A stretch of DNA of 64,000 nucleotides, taken from Siphonodentalium dalli (taxonomy: Eukaryota; Mollusca; Scaphopoda; Gadilida; Siphonodentaliidae). This document shows, piece by piece, positions 32,658-42,188 of the stretch (its first letter is position 1; the number at the start of each line of letters is the position of its first letter). The notes under the pieces were generated by a model. The model made no database searches. It had not been told where the DNA came from and saw only the letters and a list, made by a program, of their open reading frames with translations. The stretch is from the NCBI GenBank assembly GCA_032622095.1, contig CP136065.1, positions 246,697,474-246,761,473 of the forward strand, in the 5' to 3' direction. The translations under genes and the position numbers were made by a program.

Positions 32658-32787
32658 TTCAGTGGGTATGGGTTAAATCTCATTCGGGATGACAAAACAT
32701 TTGAATTTCCACTCGTGGCTAAAGCCACTCGTGGAAATTCAATGTTTTGTCATCACTCATGAGATATAACCCATATCCACTGAAAAA
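32658..32787. mobile_element. 130-bp palindromic element
   Basis: Arms TTTTTCAGTGGGTATGGGTT and ACCCATATCCACTGAAAAA enclose a tight palindrome around CCACTCGTGGCTAAAGCCAC. No clear target duplication was seen. Confidence 0.65.
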
Positions 32788-32843
32788 GTCTCCCTAAGGG
32801 TTTTTCGCAAAATTTCAGTAAGCTCCAGTCATGGAAGGGTTCA

Positions 32844-33287
32844 GATCGTCACCAAACTTCCTATGGATCTTCGGGGTGACTTCTAGATGGGAGCCATTGA
32901 TTATTCCTAAAATTCGTAAAAAACATGGCTTCCAGCGGCCATCTTTGATTTTACTCTTTGCTTGACAAAATCCTTCGGCACACATTACAGGCCACATCCC
33001 TCATCCAATTGTCACCAAACTTCAAATGGATCTTCAGGCTGTCCTTTAGATTGGAGCCATCAATTATTTATGAAATTCGTTATAAACATGGCTGCCAGCA
33101 GCATGTTGGATTTAAAATTTGCAGCCCACATTAATTGTGAAATTTTCAAATGAAAATAATTAATAATTAAAAATAATACAAGACCTTTACTGTAACTTTA
33201 TGCTTTCCTTCTTCTTTATCATTCTATTCGTTGCTCAGCAAAAACAAACTTCTTCCCAAGTTGAGCTACAGTGTCATTGACACTTTC
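32844..33287 (+). mobile_element. HelB-related 3' fragment
   Basis: Two to three diverged ~155-bp core units (AACATGGCTTCCAGCGGCCA and AACATGGCTGCCAGCAGCAT), then the same 3' end as HelB: AAGTTGAGCT and the hairpin AGTGTCA/TGACACT, ending CACTTTC. In SLC7 intron 2. Confidence 0.75.
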
Positions 33288-33754
33288 ATATACTATATAC
33301 TTATTGGTGAATAGTTCTCTTAGCTCGGAGCTCCAGTCATGGGTTAAATCGGAAAGCAATGGAATTCACACATGTAACCAACCTGACATCTGGTTAGGAG
33401 CTACACTTCGTTTTTTGTCATCTACATATAAATATGGCAGCTGGCTAACTTCATGTTTTTTGTGGTAATCCTTTGCTATAATGTTTGTCAAATCGATAAG
33501 AGAAGTTTGCATTGTCAATGAAAGTGATGTCTAGTTTGGTTGCATAAATAAGTGTTGGATTTCATGATAACACATGACTGGTAACCTATATCTGTACTTT
33601 TATATTAAATGTTATTCTTCAGCATACCCTACAGGCAGCATTTATATAGTAAGGTTGCTTGTTTAACATTTACACGCTTAATCAACATTGTGATCAAAAC
33701 CAAAAATGCTTTGGTTAAACATAGCCATTTCAAATTCTTGAGTATCTCGGCACA

Positions 33755-34020
33755 CGAAGGTGCAGCATTAAAGATCCTGTGCCAGTGCATTCTCTGATAA
33801 ATGCGAGTCGCCCATAGGGAGCCTCACATATATAAGAGAATGCACTGGCTTACAAGATCAAGGTAAATATTGTTAGGCCAATGTGTTCTCTTATATATGC
33901 GAGGCTCCCTTGCATATATAAAAGAATGCACTGGCTTACACGGTCAAGGTAAATATTGTTAGGCCAATTTATTTTCTTATATATGCAACTTATGCAAGGC
34001 TCCCTATGAGAGACTTCTAC
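33755..34020. mobile_element. PB-B fragment with extra tandem hairpins
   Basis: Starts GGTGCAGCATTAAAGATCCT. Three hairpin modules in a row are separated by GTCAAGGTAAATATTGTTAG spacers; the right TTAA end is missing. Confidence 0.75.
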
Positions 34021-34236
34021 ACTTGTATTATCTGTCATCTGCTTATATTTCACTAAAATGATCTCTAAATCGTCACTTCAGACATTCAGGGCCGGGAACC
34101 TGCATCACTAATGTAATCTCTAAACCATCTCTTTAGACGTTCGGATAGGTACCCCTACAATACCTTGTCAACATCAAGTTGAGCTTCAGTCTTTTACCAT
34201 GAAAATGTTTTACCATATTGTTACTTTTTCTTGCAG

Positions 34237-34333
34237 ACTGTTTTTTGTTGGTGCCAAACATGGACACTTCCCAAAGTTCATATCGATGATCCACGTGAAT
34301 TATCTCACGCCGGTACCATCTTTAATTATTATT
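34237..34333 (+). CDS. SLC7 transporter exon 3 of 6 visible
   Basis: The acceptor CTTTTTCTTGCAG ends at 34236 and the donor GTAAGT starts at 34334. Its first base completes the split arginine codon AG|A, then 32 codons follow, ending in phase 0. The peptide [19 protein letters not shown] then [13 protein letters not shown] is strongly diagnostic of SLC7 light chains: the R-L-x-x-V-G/A-x-x-G-H-x-P-x-x-x-S motif and the L-T-P-x-P-S helix start. Confidence 0.95.
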
Positions 34334-34362
34334 GTAAGTATTTATACCGTATAGCACTGTGT

Positions 34363-34838
34363 TTAATCCTTTAAGCCAGGTCCGATTTTTGTATCAACCC
34401 ATATACCCTGTGCCAATGCATTCTCTTATATATACGAGTCGACCATAGGTCGCCTCGCATATATAAGAGAATGCATTGGCCTAACAATTTTTCATCATTT
34501 GTTATTATTTGTTGCAATTTTTTTTACATTTTAATAATTTTTTCTTATATTCGTTAACAGACTTATTTTGTAGGTTTAGTGCCAGGGAATCTAGCTTCCG
34601 TTTTTCATGGGCATCAAAATTATTACTATGAATACTTGGTGATAGTTTTGAGTTATAACATGCCCCTAAGGTATTATCCAGTTTGTTTTTAAATTTGCTA
34701 TAGCATGCTTAAGCATACCCAATTCAACCCAAAAAAATAAATAACAATTTATTTTTTATTTGTTATTTTTTTTAGGGCCGATTTTACAGACCGTGAATTA
34801 GGGCTGGTGAGATCGGCCCCTGGCACTGAAAGGGTTAA
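34363..34838. mobile_element. PB-C TTAA element, long copy
   Basis: TTAA at 34363-34366 and 34835-34838. Left CCAGGTCCGATTTTTGTATC, right GATCGGCCCCTGGCACTGAA. One hairpin and about 200 bp of extra AT-rich filler. In SLC7 intron 3, starting ~30 bp after the exon 3 donor. Confidence 0.85.
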
Positions 34839-35161
34839 GTTCATGGGCTGCAAGTTTCTTTAGTACCAAAAACTATAAGTGAGCCTAAACAATGATAAGG
34901 CGCTTCCCAAAACAAAATAATTAATGACAGAAGTCCGACATTTGGGTAAAGACGTGATAGTTTGCACTTATTTTCTGTCAGCATTGAGCTGAAGTCATTT
35001 TTATACCATGAAATTAGCTCAATATGCTTCAGTGGTCATATATCCGTTAAATATATCTAGAAGTGCATGGAATCAACTATGAATTAGAAAAACAGATGGA
35101 AATCCATAGTGCATGGTAGGTAATGCATTGCTTAGTTGGTATAAAACTGCTGTCAAAGTGT

Positions 35162-35547
35162 TTAACCCTTTACCCAACAGAAGGGCCCTGTGCCAATGCA
35201 TTCTCTTATATATGCGAGTCGACCATATATAAGAGAATGCATTGGCTTAACACATTAAAAATTATAAAATTGTTAAAGAATGTAAGAAAAAATGGTAAAA
35301 AGTGTTAAAAAAAGATTTTTTTTAGGCCAATGCATTCTCTTACATATGCGAGGCGACCTATGGTCGACTCGCATATATAAGAGAATGCATTGGCACAGGG
35401 CATAACTGTAACTATCACAATGTGGTCAAGGAGCCGGTTCCAATGATATCCATATTTGTATGGTTTTATTGAGACAGACCGAAGATATTTTAGGCTGTTG
35501 AAGCTTTATTTGGCCGGTTTTGGCCGGTTTGTTGGGTAAAGGGTTAA
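35162..35547 (-). mobile_element. PB-A TTAA element
   Basis: TTAA at both ends; reads reverse to the 19726 copy (ACAGAAGGGCCCTGTGCC first). The first hairpin has lost part of one arm. In SLC7 intron 3. Confidence 0.9.
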
Positions 35548-35712
35548 TTTAACAAAAACAAATTTTTAAATACAACTTATTACAAATGTACCATCAAATA
35601 AGTATTTGATCACCCAATGACTGAACCAATTATGCAAATCCTAATATTAATATAACAAATGAAAAAACTGTTTCCAAATTATGTAAAATACCTTCCGATT
35701 TTGTAAAATACC

Positions 35713-35966
35713 ATATCTCATACGATGTGTTTGTCAACATCCCCGATTGTTCCCAGCTGAACCATATCTCATACAATGTGTTTGTCAACATCCCCGATTG
35801 TTCCCAGCTGAACCATATCTCATACAATGTGTTTGTCAACATCCCCGATTGTTCCCAGCTGAACCATATCTCATACAATGTGTTTGTCAACATCCCCGAT
35901 TGTTCCCAGCTGAACCATATCTCATACAATGTGTTTGTCAACATCCCCGATTGTTCCCAGCTGAAC
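35713..35966 (+). repeat. 51-bp minisatellite, five units
   Basis: Unit CATATCTCATACAATGTGTT followed by TGTCAACATCCCCGATTGTT and CCCAGCTGAAC. Seventeen-codon periodic frames on both strands are artefacts. In SLC7 intron 3. Confidence 0.95.
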
Positions 35967-36023
35967 TCAAGGGGTTTTATTTGATAATCAGCAACCACTC
36001 TTCAAAGTGGTAATAACCAGTAT

Positions 36024-36545
36024 TCACTCTGATTCATATATAAGAGAATAATATTTAACTTGACCTTGTAAGCCACTACCAGTGCATTCTCTTATATATG
36101 CGGGGCTCCCTATGGAAGACTTGCATATATAAGAGAATGCACTGGCACAGTATCTTTAACCCTTTACCCAACAGAAGGGCCCTGTGCCAATGCATTCTCT
36201 TATATATGCGAGTCGACCATAGGTCGCCTCGCATATATAAGAGAATGCATTGGCTTAACACATTAAAAATTATAAAATTGTTAAAGAATGTAAGAAAAAA
36301 TGGTAAAAAGTGTTAATTTTTTTTTTTTAGGCCAATGCGTTCTCTTATATATGCGAGTCGACCATAGGGCATAACTGTAGCTATCACAATGTGGTCAAGG
36401 AGCCGGTTCCAATGATATCCATATTTGTATGGTTCTATTGAGACAGACCGAAGATATTTTAGGCTGTTGAAGCTTTATTTGGCCGGTTTTGGCCGTTTTG
36501 TTGGGTAAAGGGTTAATGCTGTTCCACCATCATGAAAGTGTCAAG
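36024..36545. mobile_element. PB-B element carrying a nested PB-A
   Basis: The left part is truncated (CATATATAAGAGAATAATAT), with an intact hairpin at 36085-36145. It is split at CTTTAA by a PB-A and resumes as TTAATGCTGTTCCACCATCATG. It ends ~40 bp before exon 4. Confidence 0.8.
36156..36516 (-). mobile_element. PB-A TTAA element nested in PB-B
   Basis: TTAA at 36156-36159 and 36513-36516. The second hairpin is truncated to one arm (GCGAGTCGACCATAGGGCAT). Confidence 0.88.
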
Positions 36546-36586
36546 TATTTACACAGAATATTCGTTATATTTTTTTTTACTTTCAG

Positions 36587-36736
36587 TGCATCCTTGTTTT
36601 ATTCTATCAATGTGCTGACGACATATTTTTCCTCATTGAGATGGAAGGCTTCGGTTTTGCGACCATTCTGACGATGGTGTTGGCAGGGCAAGCAGTACTT
36701 AGGTGGACGGAACCAGATCTCCCACGCAAAATAAAA
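36587..36736 (+). CDS. SLC7 transporter exon 4 of 6 visible
   Basis: The acceptor TTTTACTTTCAG ends at 36586 and the donor GTATGT starts at 36737. Fifty whole codons, phase 0 at both ends. Begins CILVLFYQCADDIFFLIEME, then GFGFATILTM, and ends RWTEPDLPRKIK, corresponding to the SLC7 helices and the loop R-x-x-x-P-x-L-x-R-P-I-K. The usual proline before IK is lysine here. A composite PB-B/PB-A insertion ends about 45 bp upstream of its acceptor. An open frame starting upstream in another register overlaps it and is not the coding one. Confidence 0.93.
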
Positions 36737-37524
36737 GTATGTATAAGAGAGGATCAAGTGTACATGTGTCATGTGACCAATACTCAATTAGAATTCTAAT
36801 GCAGTAGTCTGGAGCAGAAGTTATATACACCTCATAGAGTTAATGTGTTCTGTTGTCAGGAATTGTCAGATTTTGGTCGCACTGGCAAGTTTTTGCTCTG
36901 CTTTTGGATAAAGCGACGGCATGAAAAATTGGATGGTTCCGATATAAACGATTAGGCCAAAACAAAGGGTTTTGATTCTCAGGCATAGCTGCATCGAAAA
37001 CAGTGGCCTGCATTGGACCATTTTATTACGATTTGGATCTCAGCTTAGTTATAAACTGCGTAATGCAAAATAGGAAACTGTACCATGGAAAATTAGTTAT
37101 GTTTCAAATATCGAATAGGAGCTAAATACAATGGTGCATGTGTGGGTATTCAACAACAGACCATTGGCAACGATAACTCTCAGGTATATTGTCACCACAG
37201 GCTGTCCAAACCCCCCCCCTCTAGTTTATTGGTAAAATGTGTTGAATATATCTATCTGCAGTCATCAGGACGTTGCATATTGAAAGATCCATCGATTTGA
37301 TTTGAGGTTCAATTCGACTCTAAATACCCGATTCATAGGGCCCTAATTATGAGGGTATAGTATACAATGTATTTGGAGACTCATCTGAAGAACAGCATGA
37401 AATGTGAGATAATTTGAAACCATGGATAAACAAACCATGGATAAACAAACCATGGATAAACAAACTGTGTGTTTCAGAGTTACATGTATGTGGTTGTTTC
37501 TATAATGCTCTGCTTTATTTTCAG

Positions 37525-37584
37525 GTTCCGGTAGTTCTGCCAATTTATGTGGTTGTTTTTATCTTGCTTGGATTATGTGTCTGA
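37525..37584 (+). pseudogene. Partial duplicate of SLC7 exon 5 start with its acceptor
   Basis: TGCTTTATTTTCAG followed by GTTCCGGTAGTTCTGCCAAT nearly copies the acceptor and start of exon 5, 348 bp upstream of it. It reads VPVVLPIYVVVFILLGLCV and then a stop at 37582-37584. If spliced from exon 4 (phase 0 fits) it would give a transporter lacking the last helices. The stop lies in the start of an FB element, so that insertion may have ended the duplicate. Confidence 0.65.
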
Positions 37585-37843
37585 CATTTGCAGAATGAGG
37601 TCCCCAGAGGTTGAATTTAGTGATGCTATCCCACACAATGGGCTAACATCACCATATTACCCTCTGGGGACCTGATTCTGCTTTAGGCCTCATCTTTTGA
37701 GAAGTATTTATAGTCTCAAATTAACATTGTTATTAGTTACTTTTTTCCTTTGATAGTTTCCACCACTGTGCGGGATAGCATCACTAAATTCACCCTCTGG
37801 GGACCTCATTCTGCAAATGTCAGACACTCTAAACCCAGGCTTG
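37563..37843. mobile_element. FB foldback element in SLC7 intron 4
   Basis: From TTGCTTGGATTATGTGTCTG to CACTCTAAACCCAGGCTTG, with GAGGTCCCCAGAGGTTGAAT arms. It lies between the duplicated exon 5 start and real exon 5. No clean 8-bp duplication was found. Confidence 0.8.
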
Positions 37844-37872
37844 GATTCTATAATGCTCTACTTTATTTTCAG

Positions 37873-38050
37873 GTTCCTGTAGTTCTGCCAATAACTCTCT
37901 CACTCATTTCCTTCTCTATTGTGATTCTGACATTTTACCAAAAGCCAGTAGAAAGTTTCATGGCTCTCGGATTAGTTGCACTGGGAACTGTGTTTTATAT
38001 CGTCGGATATCGGTGGCAAAACAAACCAAAGGAATTCAACACAACAATCA
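37873..38050 (+). CDS. SLC7 transporter exon 5 of 6 visible
   Basis: The acceptor CTTTATTTTCAG ends at 37872 and the donor GTAAGT starts at 38051. Fifty-nine codons plus one base. The peptide begins VPVVLPITLSLISFSIVILT, passes FYQKPVESFMALGL and VFYIVGYRWQNKP, and ends KEFNTTI. It covers the last two helices of the SLC7 fold; the K-P-V-E and W-x-N-K-P-K motifs favour the LAT/y+LAT branch. An FB element ends only 29 bp upstream, and a PB-C element starts 45 bp after the exon end. Confidence 0.95.
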
Positions 38051-38094
38051 GTAAGTAGAAACCCATGAATGCCTCTATTATAACTTAACCCTTT

Positions 38095-38327
38095 GAGTGC
38101 CAGGTCGATTTTTGTATCAACCCATATACCCTGTGCCAATGCATTCTCTTATATATGCGAGTCGACCATAGGTCGCCTCACATATATAAAAGAATGCATT
38201 GGCCTAACAATTTTTATTTTTTTTTACAATTTTTTACAATTTTAATAATTTATTCTTATATTCTTTAACAGACTAATTTTGTAGGTTTAGGGCCGATGAG
38301 ATCGGCCCCTGGCACTCAAAGGGTTAA
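38095..38327. mobile_element. PB-C TTAA element
   Basis: TTAA at 38095-38098 and 38324-38327; CCCTTTGAGTGCCAGGTC left, GGCCCCTGGCACTCAAAGGG right; one hairpin. Starts 45 bp after exon 5. Confidence 0.92.
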
Positions 38328-39714
38328 TACTTATAATCCTACATGTATTTTCACGGTGGAACTTGAATGGACAACGTTGTTTTCATATTGTATGGACACA
38401 ACTTGCAATGCATACTAGAATATTGTTCAAAACGGATGCTAAATGTTCTTGTAATCTACAAGTTTAATGTAAATATAAGAAATGGATTTTGATTTTGTTG
38501 CATTCCATCAGGTATGGATGCAAGTTTGACAGGTTTGACATTTTTATGTTTGGAACACTTTCGATTGAAAACAAGAATCAAGACATTATAAAGTTGCTCC
38601 CTTCTTCTCGGGAGACATTGAGATTTGTCACCCAATTGAGAACGGAATATCTTCCGAGGAGCACAGCTCTGTGGGATAAGAAGGCAACTACTGTTTTGTT
38701 ATCCGATTACTAAAGAAAAAATCATTGCCATTCACATTGCTTTTTCTTGCGATTATGTATATTTTCAGTAACTTCGTATTGTCCTATAATATTTCTGTTC
38801 CATAAAAGATAGTCAAGCCGTTCTGCGTTTGATAATCATCGTTTATTTACCATCATTTTGGTGGTTAATTCGTTGATATTGGTCAATGCAATGTAAACCA
38901 ATAAGCCATAGAAGTATGTTACCCCCTTCTGCAATTTGGCATATTCAATGTCCTGTTTTGCGCGGAATTTACTTGCAATGTTAATTTCATTACGATCTTC
39001 CCCGAAAGCTATTGGGAAGTTGTTGATTTCATGAATGTACATTCATTTGTTTCAATACTCCCAAGTACATCGCGATCCCCTCACAAAATACTTCTATGAT
39101 CACAATGCAGACATGTTTTGAGGGATAATCGTATATAGGATAATTCATTCGCGACAAAAGTATGCATTACATTGCACACTAGTTATAATTTATAACCAAC
39201 CAACCAACCTCAAGTGATCAACTCGTTTAATATTGCACTTTAATTTTGACATGAATATATTGAATCACCCAGATGTTTTGATGTAAAAAGTACATAATAA
39301 CACTTTTCAGAAAAAAGTATCAACTTAAAAAGTTTCAATATTAGTGTTCACTAAATATATGCAAATTAGCAAACACCACAACTAGTACATTGTGATGTGA
39401 AGTAGCTGAATAACTGCACTGTGTGTTTGCTTGGAGATCAGGCGGGTGACAAAAACAATGTCTCCCGGCTCAGCAGGCGACAGTGTGATTTGTCGCCCTG
39501 CACGTGACAAGACTTGGGCCAATCAGAAGGGGTAAAATTGGGAGGAGGGTAACAAGACATCATGACGCATGCACTTCCATGCCTTATAAGGTATGCGTTG
39601 AAAATATAATCTCTCCATTGGGTGCATTAACAGAAACAACACAATGGAATCAGACGCAGCCATCTAAATGCCTTAGTGCTGATGTTTTTATCACAATGTC
39701 CATGCAAGCCTGAG
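38328..39714. other. SLC7 intron 5 sequence without recognised elements
   Basis: AT-rich. Frames at 38489-38713 and 38836-39042 have no recognisable domain and no splice support. Intron 5 continues to 44313 and is largely transposon. Confidence 0.45.
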
Positions 39715-40156
39715 TTTAGTGTGCCTGTCATTTATAGGTTGAGGTCCCCAGAGGGTGAATTTAGTGACCCTATCCCACATATTGGGCTAGCATCACCAAA
39801 TTCACCATCTGGGGACCTCATTCTACATAGCCTCATCTGTTATGGGAGACATAGACTCAGATTGAAGTTCCCAAATGGTGAATATTGTGATGTACACCCA
39901 TTGGGAACCTCGATTATGCATTGTGTTGTCTGCCAAATTGGGGATATAGAGAAACTAAACTAAAAATAAAATAAAATCTTAAGTTTCTATAGAAATTTGG
40001 TAACAAAGAAACATTCCAGAGAAGATGAGGCCTAAGCAGTGTGAAGTATCCAGAGGGTGAATTTAGTGATGCTAGCCCGCTATGTGGGATAGCATCACTA
40101 AATTAAGCCTATGGGGACCTCATTCTGCAAATGACAGGAACACTAAACTCAGACTT
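39715..40156. mobile_element. FB foldback element
   Basis: CAAGCCTGAGTTTAGTGTGC to CACTAAACTCAGACTTG, with the inner GAAGTTCCCAAATGGTGAAT arm present on one side. Flanks do not show an exact 8-bp duplication. Confidence 0.85.
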
Positions 40157-40209
40157 GCATGCAATGCACAACGGATCCAACATGATGGACTCATCCACAC
40201 ACGGAAGTA

Positions 40210-40405
40210 CAGTAATGCTCTAAGTAATCGATTAGGATAGAAAGAGTTATCTTTCAAACCCACGCTTCTGCAATTCTCTTAGTTTCTAACAGACAGCATA
40301 CAGTAATGCTCTAAGTAATCGACTTCTTAACCACAGCAGAATTATGGGTAACTTTTCAGGATTTAGTCGGAAATATGGCTTGTTGCCATTCATTGGAAAG
40401 CTCTC
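40210..40405. mobile_element. TcM fragments (two starts)
   Basis: CAGTAATGCTCTAAGTAATC occurs at 40210 and 40301, each preceded by TA. The second continues to the GGAAAGCTCTCC loop and stops; right arms are missing. Confidence 0.75.
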
Positions 40406-40580
40406 CCCGAGTATGGAAGAGTATTCATTGCAGGGATGATGTAATTCAAAGTAATACTTATCAAAAAGTCATGTAATTCAATAACATTTTGAATTTCTTT
40501 ATCAAATATGTCCTCTGTCTTTTATTAATATTGATGGTTATCTTACAAGTGGAATTTTAGAACAATACAATGATCCTATG

Positions 40581-40834
40581 CAAGCCTTGAAATAGCGTGT
40601 CTGTCATTTGCAGAATGAGGTTCCCAGAGGGTGAATTTAGTGATGCTACCCCGCATAGCGGGCTAGCATCACCAAATTCACCCTCTGGGAACCTCATTCT
40701 GCTGAGGTGTAAGCAGAATGAGGTCCCCAGAGGGTGAATTTGGTGATGCTAGCCCGCTATGCGGGGTAGCATCACTAAATTCACCCTCTGGGGACCTCAT
40801 TCTGCAAATGACAGACACGCTATTTCAAGGCTTG
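40581..40834. mobile_element. FB foldback element, intact 254-bp copy
   Basis: Near-perfect palindrome flanked by ATCCTATG on both sides (40573-40580 and 40835-40842). Very similar to 14410-14664. Confidence 0.92.
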
Positions 40835-40954
40835 ATCCTATGAGTTTTTGGTAAATCCACTGTGAGTGCTTTCATAGTATATTTCTCTAATCTTGTTCCA
40901 AGAAAATAGAATTCCCCAGTTGGAGTATTTAATAAGTAGCACAATGGTTCCAGT

Positions 40955-41205
40955 TTAACTGGTATATATAATGTGTATGCTGGTATATGTAATGTGTATG
41001 CTGGTATATGTAATGTGTATGCTGGTATATGTAATGTGTATGCTGGTATATGTAATGTGTAATGGTTCCAGTTTAACTGGTATATGTAATGTGTATGCTG
41101 GTATATGTAATGTGTAATGGTTCCAGTTTAACTGGTATATGTAATGTGTATGCTGGTATATGTAATGTGTAATGGTTCAAGTTTAACTGGTATATGTAAT
41201 GTGTA
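40955..41205 (+). repeat. 21-bp minisatellite with interspersed GGTTCCAGTTTAAC
   Basis: TGGTATATGTAATGTGTATG + C repeated, with ATGGTTCCAGTTTAACTGG inserted at intervals to form a compound repeat. Confidence 0.9.
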
Positions 41206-41361
41206 TGCTTTGACTGAGAAGTATATGTCTATACAGATAAGATAAGACTTTAAGTCCACAGACCAGGACGGCCTGCTAAAAGAGATAAAAATAGAACATG
41301 CAACACATACAAGGAATTTCATTGTTTGTGTTGTATTTCTATTTTTATCACTTTTCTTTCT

Positions 41362-41762
41362 TTAACCCTTTACCCAACAAACCGGCCAAAAACGCCCAAA
41401 TAAAGCTTCAACAGCCTAAAATATCTTCGGTCTGTCTCAATAAAACCATACAAATATGGATATCATTGGAACCGGCTCATTGACCACATTGTGATGGTTA
41501 CAGTTATGCCCTGTGACAATGCATTCTCTTATATATGCGAGTCGACCATAGGTCGCCTCGCATATATAAGAGAATGCATTGGCCTAAAAAAAAATCTGTT
41601 TTTAACACTTTTTACCATTTTTTCTTACATTCTTTAACAATTTTATAATTTTTAATGTGTTAAGCCAATGCATTCTCTTATATATGCGAGGCGACCTATG
41701 GTCGACTCGCATATATAAGAGAATGTATTGGCACAGGGCCCTTCTGTTGGGTAAAGGGTTAA
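41362..41762 (+). mobile_element. PB-A TTAA element, complete
   Basis: TTAA at 41362-41365 and 41759-41762; canonical ends; two hairpins; in SLC7 intron 5. Confidence 0.92.
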
Positions 41763-41792
41763 CCCAGAGGTTCATGATGTGCTGTTCAGGTG

Positions 41793-42186
41793 CAGCATTA
41801 AAGATCCTGTGCCAGTGCATTCCCATTCCAAATTTCATTTACATGTTGGTAGGTCACAACGGTCATGTGAAGACACCATCAGATAATTAATAACATAGAT
41901 ATCAGATATTTTATTTTTCTAGTCATGTTTAGAACGTATAACTTATGTCAAAAGATTCTTCTCGTCTGCAAGCATAAGTCATTTTCTTCATCAATTGAGG
42001 CACACCGCCAAAGATCCTGTGCCAGTGCATTCCCATATTCCCATATGTAATATATACACATTACATATACCAGCATTAAAGATCCTGTGCCAGTGCACTC
42101 CCTGTGGGAGACTCGCATATATAAGAGAATGAATTGGAACTGGGTTTTTGCAAAATTTCAGGAAGCTCCAGTCATGGAAAGGTTAA
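41793..42186. mobile_element. PB-B fragments enclosing a copied 185-bp segment
   Basis: AAAGATCCTGTGCCAGTGCA occurs on both sides of 41826-42010 and again near 42080. The right end AGCTCCAGTCATGGAAAGGT reaches TTAA at 42183-42186. The segment between the first two motifs is a copy of 45037-45223. Confidence 0.7.
41826..42010 (+). repeat. 185-bp segment duplicated at 45037
   Basis: CAAATTTCATTTACATGTTG through TTGAGGCACACCGCCAA is nearly identical to 45037-45223. Here it is bracketed by PB-B sequence; there it is not. Confidence 0.85.
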
Positions 42187-42188
42187 TA

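Larger units (their letters stand above)
32345..32843. mobile_element. PB-B element disrupted by two other foldbacks
   Basis: Starts at TTAA with CCCTTTAATGGGGATTCATG and GCTGGTGCAGCATTAAAGAT. Ends AGCTCCAGTCATGGAAGGGT at an altered TTCA. Between them lie two foreign palindromes (32490-32640 and 32658-32787). In SLC7 intron 2. Confidence 0.75.

Noticed and set aside
35630-35998. 122-aa and 85-aa frames with 17-residue repeats
   Set aside because: 51-bp minisatellite artefact, open on both strands.
36489-36671. 60-aa frame covering SLC7 exon 4
   Set aside because: Wrong register. The phase-0 frame from 36587 gives the conserved SLC7 sequence and joins exons 3 and 5.
37863-38050. Assignment of the transporter to b0,+AT (SLC7A9)
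   Set aside because: Considered because of the similar tail, but RLFFVGA...GH, LTPVPSL, KPVE and W-x-N-K-P-K look closer to LAT/y+LAT members; the exact ortholog is left open.
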